The notes under the pieces: model-generated | Seen by the model: only the letters and a program-made list of their open reading frames with translations | What the model was told of the DNA's origin: nothing | Database searches by the model: none | Program-made: the position numbers and the translations under genes | In this document: piece by piece, positions 9,140 to 18,578 of the stretch | Layout: every line of letters begins with the position of its first letter | How positions within the stretch are numbered: the first letter of the stretch is position 1 | Source of the DNA: Streptomyces sp. NBC_01463 | Lineage (GTDB): Bacteria; Actinomycetota; Actinomycetes; Streptomycetales; Streptomycetaceae | Direction: 5' to 3' | NCBI GenBank assembly: GCA_036227345.1 | Contig: CP109468.1 | Span: 8,928,001-8,992,000, forward strand | DNA length: 64,000 bases

Positions 9140-10171
9140 ATGCGTGCAGCCGTGATGTACGGCGCCGGAGACGTCCGCGTCGAAGACCGGTCCGACCCGA
9201 AGATCGTCCAGCCCACCGACGCGGTCGTACGCGTCCTCGCCTCCTGCGTATGCGGCAGTGATCTGTGGCCCTACGCCTCCATGCCCGCCACCGGCGCCGG
9301 CCGCCCGATGGGGCACGAGTTCCTCGGCATCGTCGAGGACACCGGCGCAGAAGTGACCGGGCTGATGGCAGGCGACCTGGTCGTCGCCCCGTTCACCTAC
9401 AGCGACAACACCTGCGACTACTGCGCCAAGGGTCTGCACATCTCATGTCGTCACGGCGGCCGGTACGGCTTCGACGGCGTGGACGGCGGCCAGGGTGAAG
9501 CCGTCCGCGTCCCGCAGGCCGCCGGCACCCTGGTCAAGCTGCCGGTGGGCGCGGACTCCGCGCTGCTGCCGTCCCTGCTGGCCCTGTCCGACGTGATGAC
9601 CACCGGGCACCACGGCGCCGTCACCGCAGGCGTCGGGCGCGGCGACACCGTCCTCGTCGTCGGCGACGGCGCGGTCGGTCTGTGCGCGGTCATCGCCGCC
9701 GAGCGCCTCGGGGCCGAGCGGATCGTCCTCGCCGGCCGCCACCAGGCGCGCACGGATCTCGGGCGTGAGTTCGGTGCCACCGACGTGGTCGCCGAGCGCG
9801 GCGAGGAGGGCATCGCCCGCATCCGCGAGCTGACCGGCGGCGGCGTGGACAAGGTCATCGAGGCCGTCGGCACCCGCCAGACTCTCGACACCGCGCTCGG
9901 AGCCGTCCTGGACGGCGGCACCGTCAGCCGCCTCGGCGTGCCCCAGTACGAGCAGGGCCCGATCGGCCCGGCCGAGTTCATGCGGAACGTCACCCTGACC
10001 GGCGGCGCCAGCCCCGCCCGCGCCTACATCGACCGGCTGTTGCCCGATGTCCTGGACGGCACCATCGCCCCCGGCCGCGTCTTCGACCAGACCTTCACCC
10101 TCGACCGGACCCCGGATGCCTACCAGGCCATGGCCGAACGCCAGGTCCTCAAGGCTCTCATCCGCCCCTGA
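9140..10171 (+). CDS. Zinc-dependent alcohol dehydrogenase family protein
   Basis: A 343-residue medium-chain dehydrogenase. Catalytic-zinc landmarks are [10 protein letters not shown] and GHEFLG. The structural-zinc loop [14 protein letters not shown] shows three cysteines with aspartate/asparagine near the usual first position. The NAD(P)-binding Rossmann motif is GDGAVG in the centre, followed by [10 protein letters not shown]. It lies between two aldo/keto reductases on the same strand and is probably cotranscribed. The particular alcohol substrate cannot be predicted. Confidence 0.92.
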   Translation: MRAAVMYGAGDVRVEDRSDPKIVQPTDAVVRVLASCVCGSDLWPYASMPATGAGRPMGHEFLGIVEDTGAEVTGLMAGDLVVAPFTYSDNTCDYCAKGLHISCRHGGRYGFDGVDGGQGEAVRVPQAAGTLVKLPVGADSALLPSLLALSDVMTTGHHGAVTAGVGRGDTVLVVGDGAVGLCAVIAAERLGAERIVLAGRHQARTDLGREFGATDVVAERGEEGIARIRELTGGGVDKVIEAVGTRQTLDTALGAVLDGGTVSRLGVPQYEQGPIGPAEFMRNVTLTGGASPARAYIDRLLPDVLDGTIAPGRVFDQTFTLDRTPDAYQAMAERQVLKALIRP

Positions 10172-10209
10172 CCAGGACCGCCCACCCGCACAGCAAAGGA
10201 CACTCCCTG

Positions 10210-11061
10210 ATGAAGACCGTCACCCTCAACAACGGCGTTGTCATGCCGCTGCTTGGCTTCGGCGTCTACCAGATCCCCGCCGAGGACACCGAACGCACCG
10301 TGTCCGACGCGCTCGCCGCCGGCTACCGGCTGCTGGACACCGCCGCCGCCTACGGCAACGAAGAGGCCGTAGGCCGCGCCATCGCCTCCAGCGGCATCCC
10401 GCGCGAGGACCTGTTCGTGACCACCAAGCTGTGGGTCCAGGACGCCCCCGCCCAGGACAACACCCGCCGCGCCTTCGAGACCTCGCTGACCAAGCTGGGG
10501 CTGGACCACCTCGACCTGTACCTGATGCACCAGCCCTTCGGCGACGTCTACGGCCAGTGGCGCGCCATGGAAGCCCTCAACCGCGACGGGCTGACCCGTG
10601 CGATCGGTGTCGCCAACTTCTACCCCGACCGCCTGATCGACCTGATCGTCAACAACGAGATCACGCCGCAGGTCAACCAGATCGAGACCCACCCCTTCTT
10701 CCAGCGCGCCGACTACCACGCCCTCATGCGCGAGCACGGCGTGCAGCACCAGTCCTGGGGCGGCTTCGCCGAGGGAAAGAACGACCTGTTCACCAACCCT
10801 CTCCTCGCGGGCATCGGCAAGGAACACGGCAAGTCCGTCGCGCAGGTCGTCCTGCGCTGGCTCACCCAGCGCGACGTCATCACCATCCCCAAGTCCGTAC
10901 GGGCCGAGCGCATGGCGGAGAACTTCGACGTCTTCGACTTCGACCTGACCGACGAGCAGATGGCCGATATCGCCACCCTCGACACCGGCAACTCCCTGTT
11001 CTTCGACCACCACGACCCCGAGATCGTCACCTGGCTCGCCAAACGGCGCCTCGGCGCCTGA
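10210..11061 (+). CDS. Aldo/keto reductase, 2,5-diketo-D-gluconate reductase-like
   Basis: A 283-residue AKR with the shorter length and signatures of the diketogluconate-reductase group: [15 protein letters not shown] (catalytic D and Y), VTTKLWV (catalytic K), [10 protein letters not shown] (catalytic H) and the C-terminal [13 protein letters not shown] cofactor motif. It is related to the broken AKR at 4465-5321. It is 38 bases downstream of the alcohol dehydrogenase and likely the last gene of that operon. An AAAGGA ribosome site precedes the ATG. Confidence 0.93.
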   Translation: MKTVTLNNGVVMPLLGFGVYQIPAEDTERTVSDALAAGYRLLDTAAAYGNEEAVGRAIASSGIPREDLFVTTKLWVQDAPAQDNTRRAFETSLTKLGLDHLDLYLMHQPFGDVYGQWRAMEALNRDGLTRAIGVANFYPDRLIDLIVNNEITPQVNQIETHPFFQRADYHALMREHGVQHQSWGGFAEGKNDLFTNPLLAGIGKEHGKSVAQVVLRWLTQRDVITIPKSVRAERMAENFDVFDFDLTDEQMADIATLDTGNSLFFDHHDPEIVTWLAKRRLGA

Positions 11062-11255
11062 TCCAAAGTTCCACGGCTGCAGCGGGCGGCAGGCAGTCGG
11101 CCTGCCGCCCTGGCCAGTGCTTCTGCAACAGCCCTTGGGTGAGGCTCGCCGTGTTTGCCGGCGGTGTGCGTCGTGTGGCTCACGTGTCACCGAGTGGAGG
11201 CGGGGTGAGGTCGTGGCGGCCGTCGATGACTTGTGAGCCGGTGGGGGCATGGTGG

Positions 11256-11885
11256 TCAGACGCTGTCCGGTGCCGCGGATACCAGTCGTGCCGCTGGTGG
11301 TAGTGGTGCGCGCTGAGGGCGGGCTTCGAACGCCTGGATCGCCAGCCCGGCGAAGCGTCGGGAGGCCATGACCTGGGTGTCGGCCGATCTGGTGTGGATC
11401 CCTTTGTTGGCCATGAGGATGAGAATGAGGTCGTCCAGGACGAAGTCGGACCGCAGGCGCCCTGCGTCTTTGGCCCGCTGGGCCAGTCCGGCGACCGCTT
11501 TCACCGTGTACTCACGGCCCGCGACATCCGGCGCCCCCGGGAAGGCGGACATGAAGGCTTCGCTGAAACCGCGATCCCGCGCATGGAGTTCACAGATCTT
11601 CTCGATCACCAGGCACAGGCCACGCCACGGATCGGGATCGGCGCACCCGTCGTCGACGATGGTGCGACATGCCTGCAACTGGGCCGTGAAGGCTTCGGTG
11701 GCCAGCACCTGCTTGGTCGGGAAGTGACGGTACAAGGTGGCAGGTCCGACCCCCGCGGACCGCGCGATCTCCCGCATCGGCACGTCCAGGCCGTCGGCGG
11801 AGAACAGTGCCCGGGCCGCGTCGAGGATGCGCTCGCGGTTGCCCAGCGCGTCGGAGCGCAGGGTGTGAGGCAAACGGTCGCTCAT
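11256..11885 (-). CDS. TetR-family transcriptional regulator
   Basis: A 209-residue regulator with an N-terminal TetR helix-turn-helix (RILDAARALFSADGLD, then MREIARSAGVGPATLYRHFPTK, about residues 19-62) and a divergent ligand domain, as usual for the family. It is divergent from a quinone-oxidoreductase-like gene; the 204-base gap contains a perfect inverted repeat at 11902-11921, 16 bases from its start codon. It probably represses itself and the oxidoreductase until a small ligand binds. Confidence 0.93.
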   Translation of the reverse strand: MSDRLPHTLRSDALGNRERILDAARALFSADGLDVPMREIARSAGVGPATLYRHFPTKQVLATEAFTAQLQACRTIVDDGCADPDPWRGLCLVIEKICELHARDRGFSEAFMSAFPGAPDVAGREYTVKAVAGLAQRAKDAGRLRSDFVLDDLILILMANKGIHTRSADTQVMASRRFAGLAIQAFEARPQRAPLPPAARLVSAAPDSV

Positions 11886-11901
11886 GCTCTCACTTTACCT
11901 A

Positions 11902-11921
11902 AACGGACGGGGGCGTCCGTT
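11902..11921. promoter_or_regulatory. Inverted repeat, likely TetR operator
   Basis: AACGGACG-GGGG-CGTCCGTT is a perfect 8-bp inverted repeat with a 4-bp spacer, immediately upstream of the TetR gene start and facing the divergent oxidoreductase. Spacing and symmetry suit a TetR dimer. Assignment to this TetR protein is inferred from position. Confidence 0.65.
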
Positions 11922-12088
11922 AGCGTTCAGGACGTAGCAGCTCACCGAGATCATCAGGGCGCACGTGCGCACAGCATCGGGACTGAACCTCTGCCGCGCC
12001 GTGACCCCCCTCCCGCCGTCGGTGGCGATCGGCGGAGGGTTCTGAGCAGCGACCGCACGTGATCGGTCCAAGAACATGGGAGACGACA

Positions 12089-13051
12089 TTGAAGGCAATC
12101 GCGATCCAGACGTACGGAGGTCCCGAAGGCCTGGCCGTTGTCGACCTGCCGGCTCCCGCACCGGCCGCCGGCCAGGTGGTGATCGCCACCGAGGCCGCGG
12201 GCGTCGGTGGAGTCGACACCGTGATCCGAAGCGGGGCCCTGGCCGCCTACGGCTTCAAGGAGGGGCACATCCCGGGAAGTGAGGTGGCGGGAGCGGTGAC
12301 CGCGGTGGGTGACGGCGTCGACGTCTCATGGATCGGCAGGCGGGTGTGGGCCTTCACCGGCACCGGCGGAGGCTATGTCGAACAGGCCCTCGCGCCCGTC
12401 GAGGAGATCGTTCCCCTGCCCGTGGACCTGTCCGCAGTCGATGCGGTGACACTCGGCAGTTCCGGCGTGGTGGCCCACTTCGGGCTCCGCCACGCCCACT
12501 TCACTCCCGGGGAGACGGTCCTTGTCCGTGGCGCGGCCGGCAGCATCGGGATCATGGCAGTGCAACTCGCCGCTCGCGGCGGAGCCGCCGCGGTCGCGGT
12601 CACCACTTCCTCGGCCGAGCGAGGTGAGCGGCTACGACGTCTCGGCGCGACCCACGTGCTGGACCGCTCCGGCGAGGGAGGGGAACACGCCCCTTCGGGC
12701 TATGACGTCATCATCGACGTGGTGGCCGGCCAGGACATGCCGTCGTTCTTCGACCGGCTCAACCCGAACGGCCGCATGGTGGCCGTGGGCGCTGTCGCAG
12801 GCCAGCCGCCAACCGACTTCGGCACGAAGATCATGGCGTCGTTCCAGAAGTCGATGTCCTTCGCCGCTTTCAGCGCGGCCACCGTCACCGGAGCCGAACG
12901 GAGTGCCGTGCGGAGCGAGCAGTTCGCCGCAGCGGGCCGCGGCGAGATCACGACAGTGGTGCACGAGGTGCTGCCACTGGACGCAGCCGTGCTGGCGCAC
13001 CAGAAGATGTACGCGGGCGAGGTCTTCGGGAGGATCGTGCTGACACCGTAG
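12089..13051 (+). CDS. NADP-dependent quinone oxidoreductase-like protein
   Basis: A medium-chain dehydrogenase without zinc ligands, 320 residues from the TTG at 12089. The TTG start is preferred over an upstream in-frame ATA/ATG region because a GGGAGA ribosome site sits 8-11 bases before it and because it gives LKAIAIQTYGGPE, the usual N-terminus. The Rossmann motif GAAGSIG follows LVRGAAG in the middle. Such proteins reduce quinones or enones with NADPH. The divergent TetR gene and the palindrome between them suggest induction by an electrophilic ligand. Confidence 0.9.
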   Translation: MKAIAIQTYGGPEGLAVVDLPAPAPAAGQVVIATEAAGVGGVDTVIRSGALAAYGFKEGHIPGSEVAGAVTAVGDGVDVSWIGRRVWAFTGTGGGYVEQALAPVEEIVPLPVDLSAVDAVTLGSSGVVAHFGLRHAHFTPGETVLVRGAAGSIGIMAVQLAARGGAAAVAVTTSSAERGERLRRLGATHVLDRSGEGGEHAPSGYDVIIDVVAGQDMPSFFDRLNPNGRMVAVGAVAGQPPTDFGTKIMASFQKSMSFAAFSAATVTGAERSAVRSEQFAAAGRGEITTVVHEVLPLDAAVLAHQKMYAGEVFGRIVLTP

Positions 13052-13074
13052 TCGAAGGTATCCAGGCCGGGCCT

Positions 13075-13099
13075 GCCGCGATCCCGGGGCAGTCGCGGC
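13075..13099. terminator. Possible hairpin terminator between convergent genes
   Basis: GCCGCGA and TCGCGGC form a 7-bp stem around an 11-base loop, 24 bases after the oxidoreductase stop and ahead of the convergent gene ending at 13256. No U-run follows, as is common in Streptomyces. Confidence 0.35.
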
Positions 13100-13255
13100 G
13101 GGGGAGTCCAATGGCGGTGCAGGTCTCACCCCTTGAGGGAGGCGCCGATCTCGGTTTACCCCCTGTGACCGCACGACGCGGCAGCGGATGGCCGGGGCCG
13201 TCAGCCTGCCAGGTCCTGGATCGCCGTAATCCGCCCCAGGCGCCTGAGCAGTGTG

Positions 13256-13948
13256 TCAGGGCGTCAAGGTGCCCGCCAGGATGCGCAGCCCCGCTTCCTG
13301 ATCGCCGGTCCAGCCATAGGCGGCATCCCCGCTGCGCATACGTCCCCACAGGAGCAGCACCAGCTGTTCCGCCGTCGCCGTGAGCGTGGCCACGGCAGGG
13401 CCAGGGCCGTACACCCAGGATGTTCCGGTGTCCGTCGCGTGCAGTCGCAGGGCGTGCTGCGGGGGTTGAGCCCGTCCTCGGGCTATCTGCCTGGGTGCCA
13501 TCGTGTCGAGGACCTCGGTCACGCCTTCGCCGGCCAGGACCGGGCCGAGCGGTCGACTACTGCCCAGTGCGTTCTCCGCATCCCAGCGGTGAATGAGCGC
13601 CTCCAGCGCACGGCGCCGCTGCCAGAAACCCACCGTGTGCGGCGGATGGAAAGTCCAGGCGCTCGCACTCGGATCGGTGTCGAGGGTCTTGAGCAGAGTC
13701 TCTGAACTCTCCTCGAACCACCGCAGGAACTCGTCCGGATCACGCGGAGCCGAGGTGGCCTCGTGCTCGCCGTGCTGCTCGGTGACTGCGGCTGCCGCCC
13801 ACAGATTTGAGCTGCCCAGGTGCTCGGCCAGGTCGTGGAGTGTCCACTCGCCGCAGTGTTCGATGCGTACAGACAGATCACCATCGAGGCATGCGCGGAA
13901 AGCGTCGAGTTCGTTGCTCAGGTGCTGCAGCAGAGATTCCGAGTCCAT
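13256..13948 (-). CDS. Maleylpyruvate isomerase-family (DinB-like) protein
   Basis: A 230-residue protein with the mycothiol-dependent maleylpyruvate isomerase/DinB-like N-terminal bundle: EHCGEWTLHDLAEHLG with a putative metal-ligand histidine, then ALEALIHRWDAENALG with another. The C-terminal part ends VLLLWGR, typical of the family's second domain. Members use mycothiol or act as uncharacterised metal-dependent transferases in actinobacteria. ATG 13946-13948 gives the normal start; an upstream extension is possible but has no support. A short remnant of a similar gene appears around 26885-26960 on the other strand. Confidence 0.85.
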   Translation of the reverse strand: MDSESLLQHLSNELDAFRACLDGDLSVRIEHCGEWTLHDLAEHLGSSNLWAAAAVTEQHGEHEATSAPRDPDEFLRWFEESSETLLKTLDTDPSASAWTFHPPHTVGFWQRRRALEALIHRWDAENALGSSRPLGPVLAGEGVTEVLDTMAPRQIARGRAQPPQHALRLHATDTGTSWVYGPGPAVATLTATAEQLVLLLWGRMRSGDAAYGWTGDQEAGLRILAGTLTP

Positions 13949-14003
13949 GACGAGCGAACCTAACCCAGCCCACTGACGTCGCGACCGGGACCCGCCCCGC
14001 CGC

Positions 14004-14564
14004 CTACTTCCCTGGCGACCAGGGTGCGGAGCGCAAGTGCCCGACGCTACGTCGGTCACGGACCTCTGAAGGTCTGTCAGCCGCCTTGCCCACCGCGACC
14101 ATGGAGACGATCACCCAGCCCGGGTTCGGGTCCAGCTCCTTGGTGAGCCCTTCCAGGTCGAAGGCCCGGAATTGGTGCGCTGCGAGGCCCATGGCCTGGG
14201 CCTGAACAGTCATGTGGGCGACGGCTTGGCCGAGGTCGTAATCTGCGAATTCGGAGTAAAGCAACTGTGTGTCATCGACGTGTCGGCGCGTCAGCGTGAC
14301 GACGAGCAGGCTCGCGTCCGTCGCCCAGCGGGCCGAGCTCGGCGCAAGGTGAGGGAGCACCCGGTCATGCTCCGGCTCACCGGGCCTGCCGATGAAGAAA
14401 CCCCACGGCTGGGAGTTCCCCGCCGACGGTGCCCACCGCGCGGCCTCCAGCAGGAGTCCGAGGGCAAGGTCGTCGACCACCGCCGACGGATCGAACCGGT
14501 AGGGGCTGAAGCGTCCGGCAAGCAGTGGGTGTATGCCGCTGGGCGGCTCCTGAGGATGATGCAC
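14004..14564 (-). CDS. Nitroreductase-family protein
   Basis: The C-terminal 180 residues carry the nitroreductase FMN-binding pattern: LLAGRFSPYRFDP, then EAARWAPSAGNSQPWGFFIG, and further on GQAVAHMTVQAQAMGLAAHQ with a C-terminal VSMVAVGKA strand. These flavoproteins reduce nitro groups, quinones or unsaturated bonds with NAD(P)H. The start is uncertain: GTG at 14562-14564 is used here, but in-frame GTGs at 14615 and 14621 are also possible, and none has a good ribosome site. It is convergent with no gene and stands alone. Confidence 0.8.
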   Translation of the reverse strand: MHHPQEPPSGIHPLLAGRFSPYRFDPSAVVDDLALGLLLEAARWAPSAGNSQPWGFFIGRPGEPEHDRVLPHLAPSSARWATDASLLVVTLTRRHVDDTQLLYSEFADYDLGQAVAHMTVQAQAMGLAAHQFRAFDLEGLTKELDPNPGWVIVSMVAVGKAADRPSEVRDRRSVGHLRSAPWSPGK

Positions 14565-14864
14565 GTTCCGCTGCAACCGGCGACCGTGAGTGCGTATTCC
14601 GGCGGGTGCACGCACAGACACCGGCCACACCGGACGGTCTACCAGAACGAAGATCGACGAGGGGAATGCCCACGCACTGATCACGACTCGATACGCACCC
14701 TTGTTCGGTGAGCCAGGGTAACTGCCCGTGACTTCAGGTCGACTCGCCTTCGACACGCCGAGGCGCCCACGCCCGCATCCGTCCCCAGCCCTTCCCAATT
14801 CGAGGAGGACGTCACATGTCCGATCAGGCGACTGTCGCGGACTCTCTTGTGTCCCTTGACATGC

Positions 14865-14894
14865 GTATGGCCCGGCACGTGTGCCGGGCCATAC
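14865..14894. terminator. Strong hairpin downstream of csbD-like gene
   Basis: GTATGGCCCGGCAC and GTGCCGGGCCATAC form a perfect 14-bp inverted repeat separated by two bases, 41 bases beyond the stop of the CsbD-like gene on the minus strand. It is probably its intrinsic terminator. The rest of the 14565-14934 gap holds a good ribosome site and ATG at 14816 (plus strand) whose frame does not continue as a recognisable protein. Confidence 0.65.
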
Positions 14895-14934
14895 ACGCCG
14901 CGCGGTCAGGGGCTGGGTGCGCGGTGGGGGAGTG

Positions 14935-15108
14935 TCAGTGCTTGTGGGCGTCCTTGATCTTTTCCTTGGCCTCGCGGGCGTTGCCCTTGGCCTGGTCGAC
15001 GTGGCCCTCGGCGGTGAGGCGTTCGTTGCCCACGGTGCGTCCGGCGGCTTCCTTGACCTTGCCCTTGGTCTGCTCGGTCTTGGCCTGGGTCTTCTCGCTG
15101 GCAGCCAT
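14935..15108 (-). CDS. CsbD-family stress protein
   Basis: A 57-residue, highly charged protein (MAASEKTQAKTEQTKGKVKE, then a TVGNERLTAEGHVDQAKG segment) that fits the CsbD family of small general-stress proteins under SigB-type control. Repeated A-K-E heptad-like stretches suggest a helical or disordered protein. ATG 15106-15108 was chosen over an upstream in-frame start because it gives the family's usual N-terminus. Confidence 0.92.
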   Translation of the reverse strand: MAASEKTQAKTEQTKGKVKEAAGRTVGNERLTAEGHVDQAKGNAREAKEKIKDAHKH

Positions 15109-15219
15109 GTCACTCACACCTTGCTGGTCGACTTCAGGTACACCCACCGCCTGACCCGCCTGGCCGCATCCAAACATCACGCCCCACGTCGGTGAGTGAG
15201 ACCCGTCGGGCGCTTTGCA

Positions 15220-15618
15220 TCATCGACCGGCAGCAGGGTGGGGCCGAGGCGCTTGCGTCCGAGCGAATCCAACTGCTGGCACGTCGTATATGCCACTGCC
15301 GGCGAGGGGGACTCTCTCAGCTCGGTGCCCCTGTGAGGCGCCTGCCGTGTCGTTCACCCGCAACAGACGTCTGCCGACCACGTCGACGAACAGGAACGAT
15401 ACGTACCGCGCGCCGAACCAGGCACGCAGATTGCGGGCCACGACATCAAGCGAGTCCACCAGTGCGGCATCCTCTGCCGCAGCCAGTCCAAGCCGATCAC
15501 ACGCCACCACAGCCTCCAAAGGTCTGATGGGGACGTGGCGGCGGGCCGAGCGGTCCATCCGCATGGAGCTCCCGTACGACCGGCCCCGTGCCCCTTCCGC
15601 GTGGGCGGCCCCGCCCAC
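15220..15618 (-). pseudogene. GAF/PP2C-type phosphatase N-terminal fragment
   Basis: The middle of this frame (VDSLDVVARNLRAWFGARYVS, FLFVDVVGRRLLRVND, then ERVPLAGSGIYD) resembles the N-terminal GAF-like sensor half of RsbU/PP2C-type serine phosphatases of Streptomyces. After residue 110 or so the sequence leaves the family and stops, so the phosphatase domain is missing. It is treated as a truncated remnant. The first 20 residues may not be coding. Confidence 0.5.
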
Positions 15619-15720
15619 ACATCGCCCCGGCCACGGTGTGGCGGATGACCCGGCCGGGCCGCCCGCCTGTCATCTGAGGTCAGGCCGCAGAAGGCTCGCG
15701 AACGCCAAGCAGCCCCAGTC

Positions 15721-16110
15721 CTACCCGGTCTGGGCGGCGTTCATCTGAACCGGCATCCACGTCTCCATGACCGTCACGATCTCCGCCAGCCGGGACTCGA
15801 AGGCCACCACACCGACCTCGCCGGCTCCGTATTCCTGCCACAGCCCGACGAGCTGATCCTCCCGCTCGCCGAGGTCGATCAGCTTGTCGGCGAGTGCGAA
15901 GCCGTCCAGGGAAGACTTCCCGACCTCAAGCAGCCAACGACTTGCGGCCGCATCCGCGGTGATGCCGCGGCCCGCCAGCTCGACGACCCTGAACGGCACC
16001 CCAGGATCAGCGGCCACAGCCAGAAACACGGCCAGCGACACCGAGTTGCGCACGACCCCCTCCGCCACCCGACAGTCCCTCCCCGCAGCAGCAAGTCGCA
16101 CGGTGATCAC
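15721..16110 (-). CDS. Hypothetical protein, 129 aa
   Basis: An open frame with alternating acidic and hydrophobic segments (DGFALADKLIDLGEREDQLVGLWQEY) that looks like a folded soluble alpha/beta protein with normal codon usage. No known domain is recognised. The C-terminal end is LAEIVTVMETWMPVQMN. It lies next to a SMI1/KNR4-type gene in the opposite direction; a functional link is not established. Confidence 0.5.
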   Translation of the reverse strand: MITVRLAAAGRDCRVAEGVVRNSVSLAVFLAVAADPGVPFRVVELAGRGITADAAASRWLLEVGKSSLDGFALADKLIDLGEREDQLVGLWQEYGAGEVGVVAFESRLAEIVTVMETWMPVQMNAAQTG

Positions 16111-16187
16111 GGCAAGTCGGCAGCCTACTGGGATCCCCGGCCAGGTGTCCTGAACGGGCCACTAGGCCGTCTCATTCGGGATCTTGC

Positions 16188-16778
16188 ATGATGACCGGCA
16201 TGAACACGGAAACCGGTGACCCAGCCGAGTTGGCTGCCCTCCGCGAGATCTTCGCATCCCGTCCGGAGGCGCTGCCTCCCATCGGCTCGGATGCGGTGCG
16301 GTCCTTCGAAGCGGAGCACGGCATTCTACTGCCGGAGCCTTACCGCACATTCGTGGCCGAGGTCTGCGACGGTCTGCGCGCGGGGCCGCCCTACTACGGT
16401 CTGCTGCCCCTCGCGCAAACGCCCAACGACTGGGGCTCAGGCCGCCCCGAGCGCCTGCTCGCCGAACCTTTTCCTCTCACGGAGGCATGGTTGTGGGAGG
16501 CGGAGGGCGACGAGGCGGCTCTGTCTGAGCAGGAGCTCGAAGACCGGACAGACCCCGTGTACGACCACGGCTCACTGCTGTTGGGCACCGATGGCTGCGG
16601 CATGTACTGGCACCTGATCGTCACCGGTCCGCAGCGCGGTCACGTCTGGCTGATCGACGAGAACGGCGCCATACCCTTCGGAACCCGGCCGGGCACCTGC
16701 CTGATGCCGGGCACGCCCGGATTCGCGGGCTGGGTGACCCGCTGGGTCCAGGGCCGCTCCTGGTTCGCGGATGCCTGA
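16188..16778 (+). CDS. SMI1/KNR4 (SUKH)-family protein
   Basis: A 196-residue protein with the SUKH fold signature: EAEHGILLPEPYRTFVAEVCDG, the strongly conserved 'LP..yr.F' turn, and GLLPLAQT with a later LLGTDGCGMYWHLIV strand. SUKH proteins are often immunity proteins against polymorphic toxins, or orphan immunity genes. No toxin gene is visible nearby, so it is an orphan here. The alternative start ATG at 16200 (MNTETGDPAE) is equally possible. Confidence 0.85.
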   Translation: MMTGMNTETGDPAELAALREIFASRPEALPPIGSDAVRSFEAEHGILLPEPYRTFVAEVCDGLRAGPPYYGLLPLAQTPNDWGSGRPERLLAEPFPLTEAWLWEAEGDEAALSEQELEDRTDPVYDHGSLLLGTDGCGMYWHLIVTGPQRGHVWLIDENGAIPFGTRPGTCLMPGTPGFAGWVTRWVQGRSWFADA

Positions 16779-16788
16779 TTGTGGCCTT

Positions 16789-17154
16789 TCACCCCCGCGG
16801 TGCGACACGGATACGGTTCCCGTCAGGATCGGCTGCGAGAAAGGTCAGCCCGAACCCCGCATCATGTGGCTCCTGCAGGATCGTGACGCCTTTGGACTGC
16901 CACTGCTTGAAGATCGCATTGATCTCGTCGGGCCCATCGTTGCTGGCCAGACAGACCTCACTGGTGCGCGGGACGTCCGCTGACAGATCGTCGAACCGGC
17001 CAGACCACAAAGCGAGGTCAGCGCCTGGCCCGAGGTCGAAGGTGATGTATCTCCGAGTCTCGAACGATGGGCTCATGCCGAGGAGGTCGCCGTAGAAGCG
17101 CGCCGCGGCGGGAGCGTCGTTCACATAGACGATGGACACGACGGACGTGGTCAT
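16789..17154 (-). CDS. VOC-superfamily (glyoxalase-like) protein
   Basis: A 121-residue vicinal-oxygen-chelate protein: VVSIVYVNDAPAAARFYGDLLG at the start and FLAADPDGNRIRVAP at the end, the paired beta-alpha-beta units of the fold. The N-terminal metal-ligand histidine of glyoxalase I is replaced by valine/tyrosine, so the catalytic type is uncertain. It is divergent from a WYL-domain regulator 92 bases away, which may control it. Confidence 0.88.
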   Translation of the reverse strand: MTTSVVSIVYVNDAPAAARFYGDLLGMSPSFETRRYITFDLGPGADLALWSGRFDDLSADVPRTSEVCLASNDGPDEINAIFKQWQSKGVTILQEPHDAGFGLTFLAADPDGNRIRVAPRG

Positions 17155-17246
17155 GGCTGTTCCTTCTCAGAGGTCGTAGGTACGCACCCACCAGCCTCAC
17201 CGGGATATGCGCCGTCCTCTGTCGCAATTCCTGAGAAAATTGGTGC

Positions 17247-18212
17247 GTGACCCCAGACCGCTTCTTCTCCCTGGTGCTGCTCCTGGCATCGAGGGATGCC
17301 GTGACCACACAGGAACTTGCCTCGGCTCTCGGAGTGTCCCTTCGAACCATCACCCGGGATCTGAACTGGCTCCGCGACGCCGGTCTGCCGGTGACCGCGC
17401 AACGGGGCCGCCTCGGAGGTGTGACCATGCTGCCCGGGTCCGGGCTCGACGTCACGCGACTCACGCCGGGGGAGCGTGATCATCTCTCGCTCGCCGGGCT
17501 GGACGAGAAGCAACGTGCGGAGCTCGACGCATCGGTCGAAAGCCGGCGCGCTCTCTCCAAGATCGCCGCCGCACAGCCACGTCGAGTGGATGAGCGCCTG
17601 CCGCTCACCGACGTAGTGCACGTGGACAGCCGCCCCTGGCTCCAGGCACGAACCTCCGGCACGACTCCGGCTTCGCTGATCGGAGCGGTGCGGCGAGGCC
17701 GTCGGCTACGGATCGAGTACGACAGCACACGCGAGTCGAGCCCACGCGACCTGGTCGTGGATCCCTACGGGCTGTTCGCCAAGGCCGGCATCTGGTACCT
17801 CGTCGCCGACTGTGCCCGAGTGCCACGGATGTACCGACTTGAACGGATCACCACGTGGAAGGAAGTCGACCAGCCGCGACGGATCCGCGAGAACCAGACC
17901 CTGGCCACCGTCGCTGCAGCGCTCGTTGACCAGTGGGAACACAACCATGCGATAGAGGTCAGCGCCACCATCGACCAGACCCAGATCGAGCGAGCGCGAC
18001 GGATCCTCGGCCAACGACTCGTCCAAGACGACCATGAGGAACCCACCACCGGCCACAGGGTGAGGATCCGGTTCCAGCACCTGGAGGACGTGCGAGCACT
18101 ATTGCCGTTCGGGAGCACCATCACTGTGCACGGCCCCGCCGAAGCCAGAGCTCGCCTCGGCGACCTCGCCACCGACCTCGCCCACCACTATGCGCCGTCA
18201 CCAACGTCCTGA
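17247..18212 (+). CDS. WYL-domain transcriptional regulator (YafY type)
   Basis: A 321-residue regulator with a DeoR-like winged helix at residues 1-60 (DAVTTQELASALGVSLRTITRD) and a WYL domain in the middle (LRIEYDS, then VVDPYGLFAKAGIWYLVADC) followed by a C-terminal extension ending in a DLATDLAHHY helix. WYL domains sense nucleic-acid or nucleotide ligands in some families. Start GTG 17247. The divergent VOC-protein gene is the likely target. Confidence 0.92.
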   Translation: MTPDRFFSLVLLLASRDAVTTQELASALGVSLRTITRDLNWLRDAGLPVTAQRGRLGGVTMLPGSGLDVTRLTPGERDHLSLAGLDEKQRAELDASVESRRALSKIAAAQPRRVDERLPLTDVVHVDSRPWLQARTSGTTPASLIGAVRRGRRLRIEYDSTRESSPRDLVVDPYGLFAKAGIWYLVADCARVPRMYRLERITTWKEVDQPRRIRENQTLATVAAALVDQWEHNHAIEVSATIDQTQIERARRILGQRLVQDDHEEPTTGHRVRIRFQHLEDVRALLPFGSTITVHGPAEARARLGDLATDLAHHYAPSPTS

Positions 18213-18578
18213 CCCGCAACAACTAGTGGCGGTTCTGGAGCTACAGGCTGATGGCGCCGGCGAGAGCCGTTCCCGAGGCGCGGCACAGGCCGCGGAAGAG
18301 CTGGCGGCCACTGCTTTGCCCCGGAATCCATCACTCAAGATCTGCGACAGCTGCGGTGGCTGGGCTGAGACCCTACGGTGACACGAAGCGGTACGTCAGC
18401 CGGGACGCGGGCGTAGTGCGTGACCCACGCTGCAGGCGAGGCGTTCCGGCCTCCGCAGTGGGCCCGGCGCAACTGACGCGGGCTGTTGGGGCGTCCGTGG
18501 AGGTGGCGGGTCCAACACGGCTGAGACCGTGTGATGGGCGCCGGCCGGACGGTGTCGAGCGAAGGAGGCGTGCCTGAC
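18213..18578. other. Gene-free interval
   Basis: No supported gene on either strand. The frames here are GC-driven. The last 20 bases hold an AAGGAGG ribosome site for the following gene. Confidence 0.4.

Noticed and set aside
14690..14760. tRNA-like 3' end, suggested by a translated EVTGSYPGSPN phrase often seen over tRNA genes
   Set aside because: No cloverleaf could be built; the T-arm consensus GGTTCGAATCC is absent. At most a decayed attachment scar.
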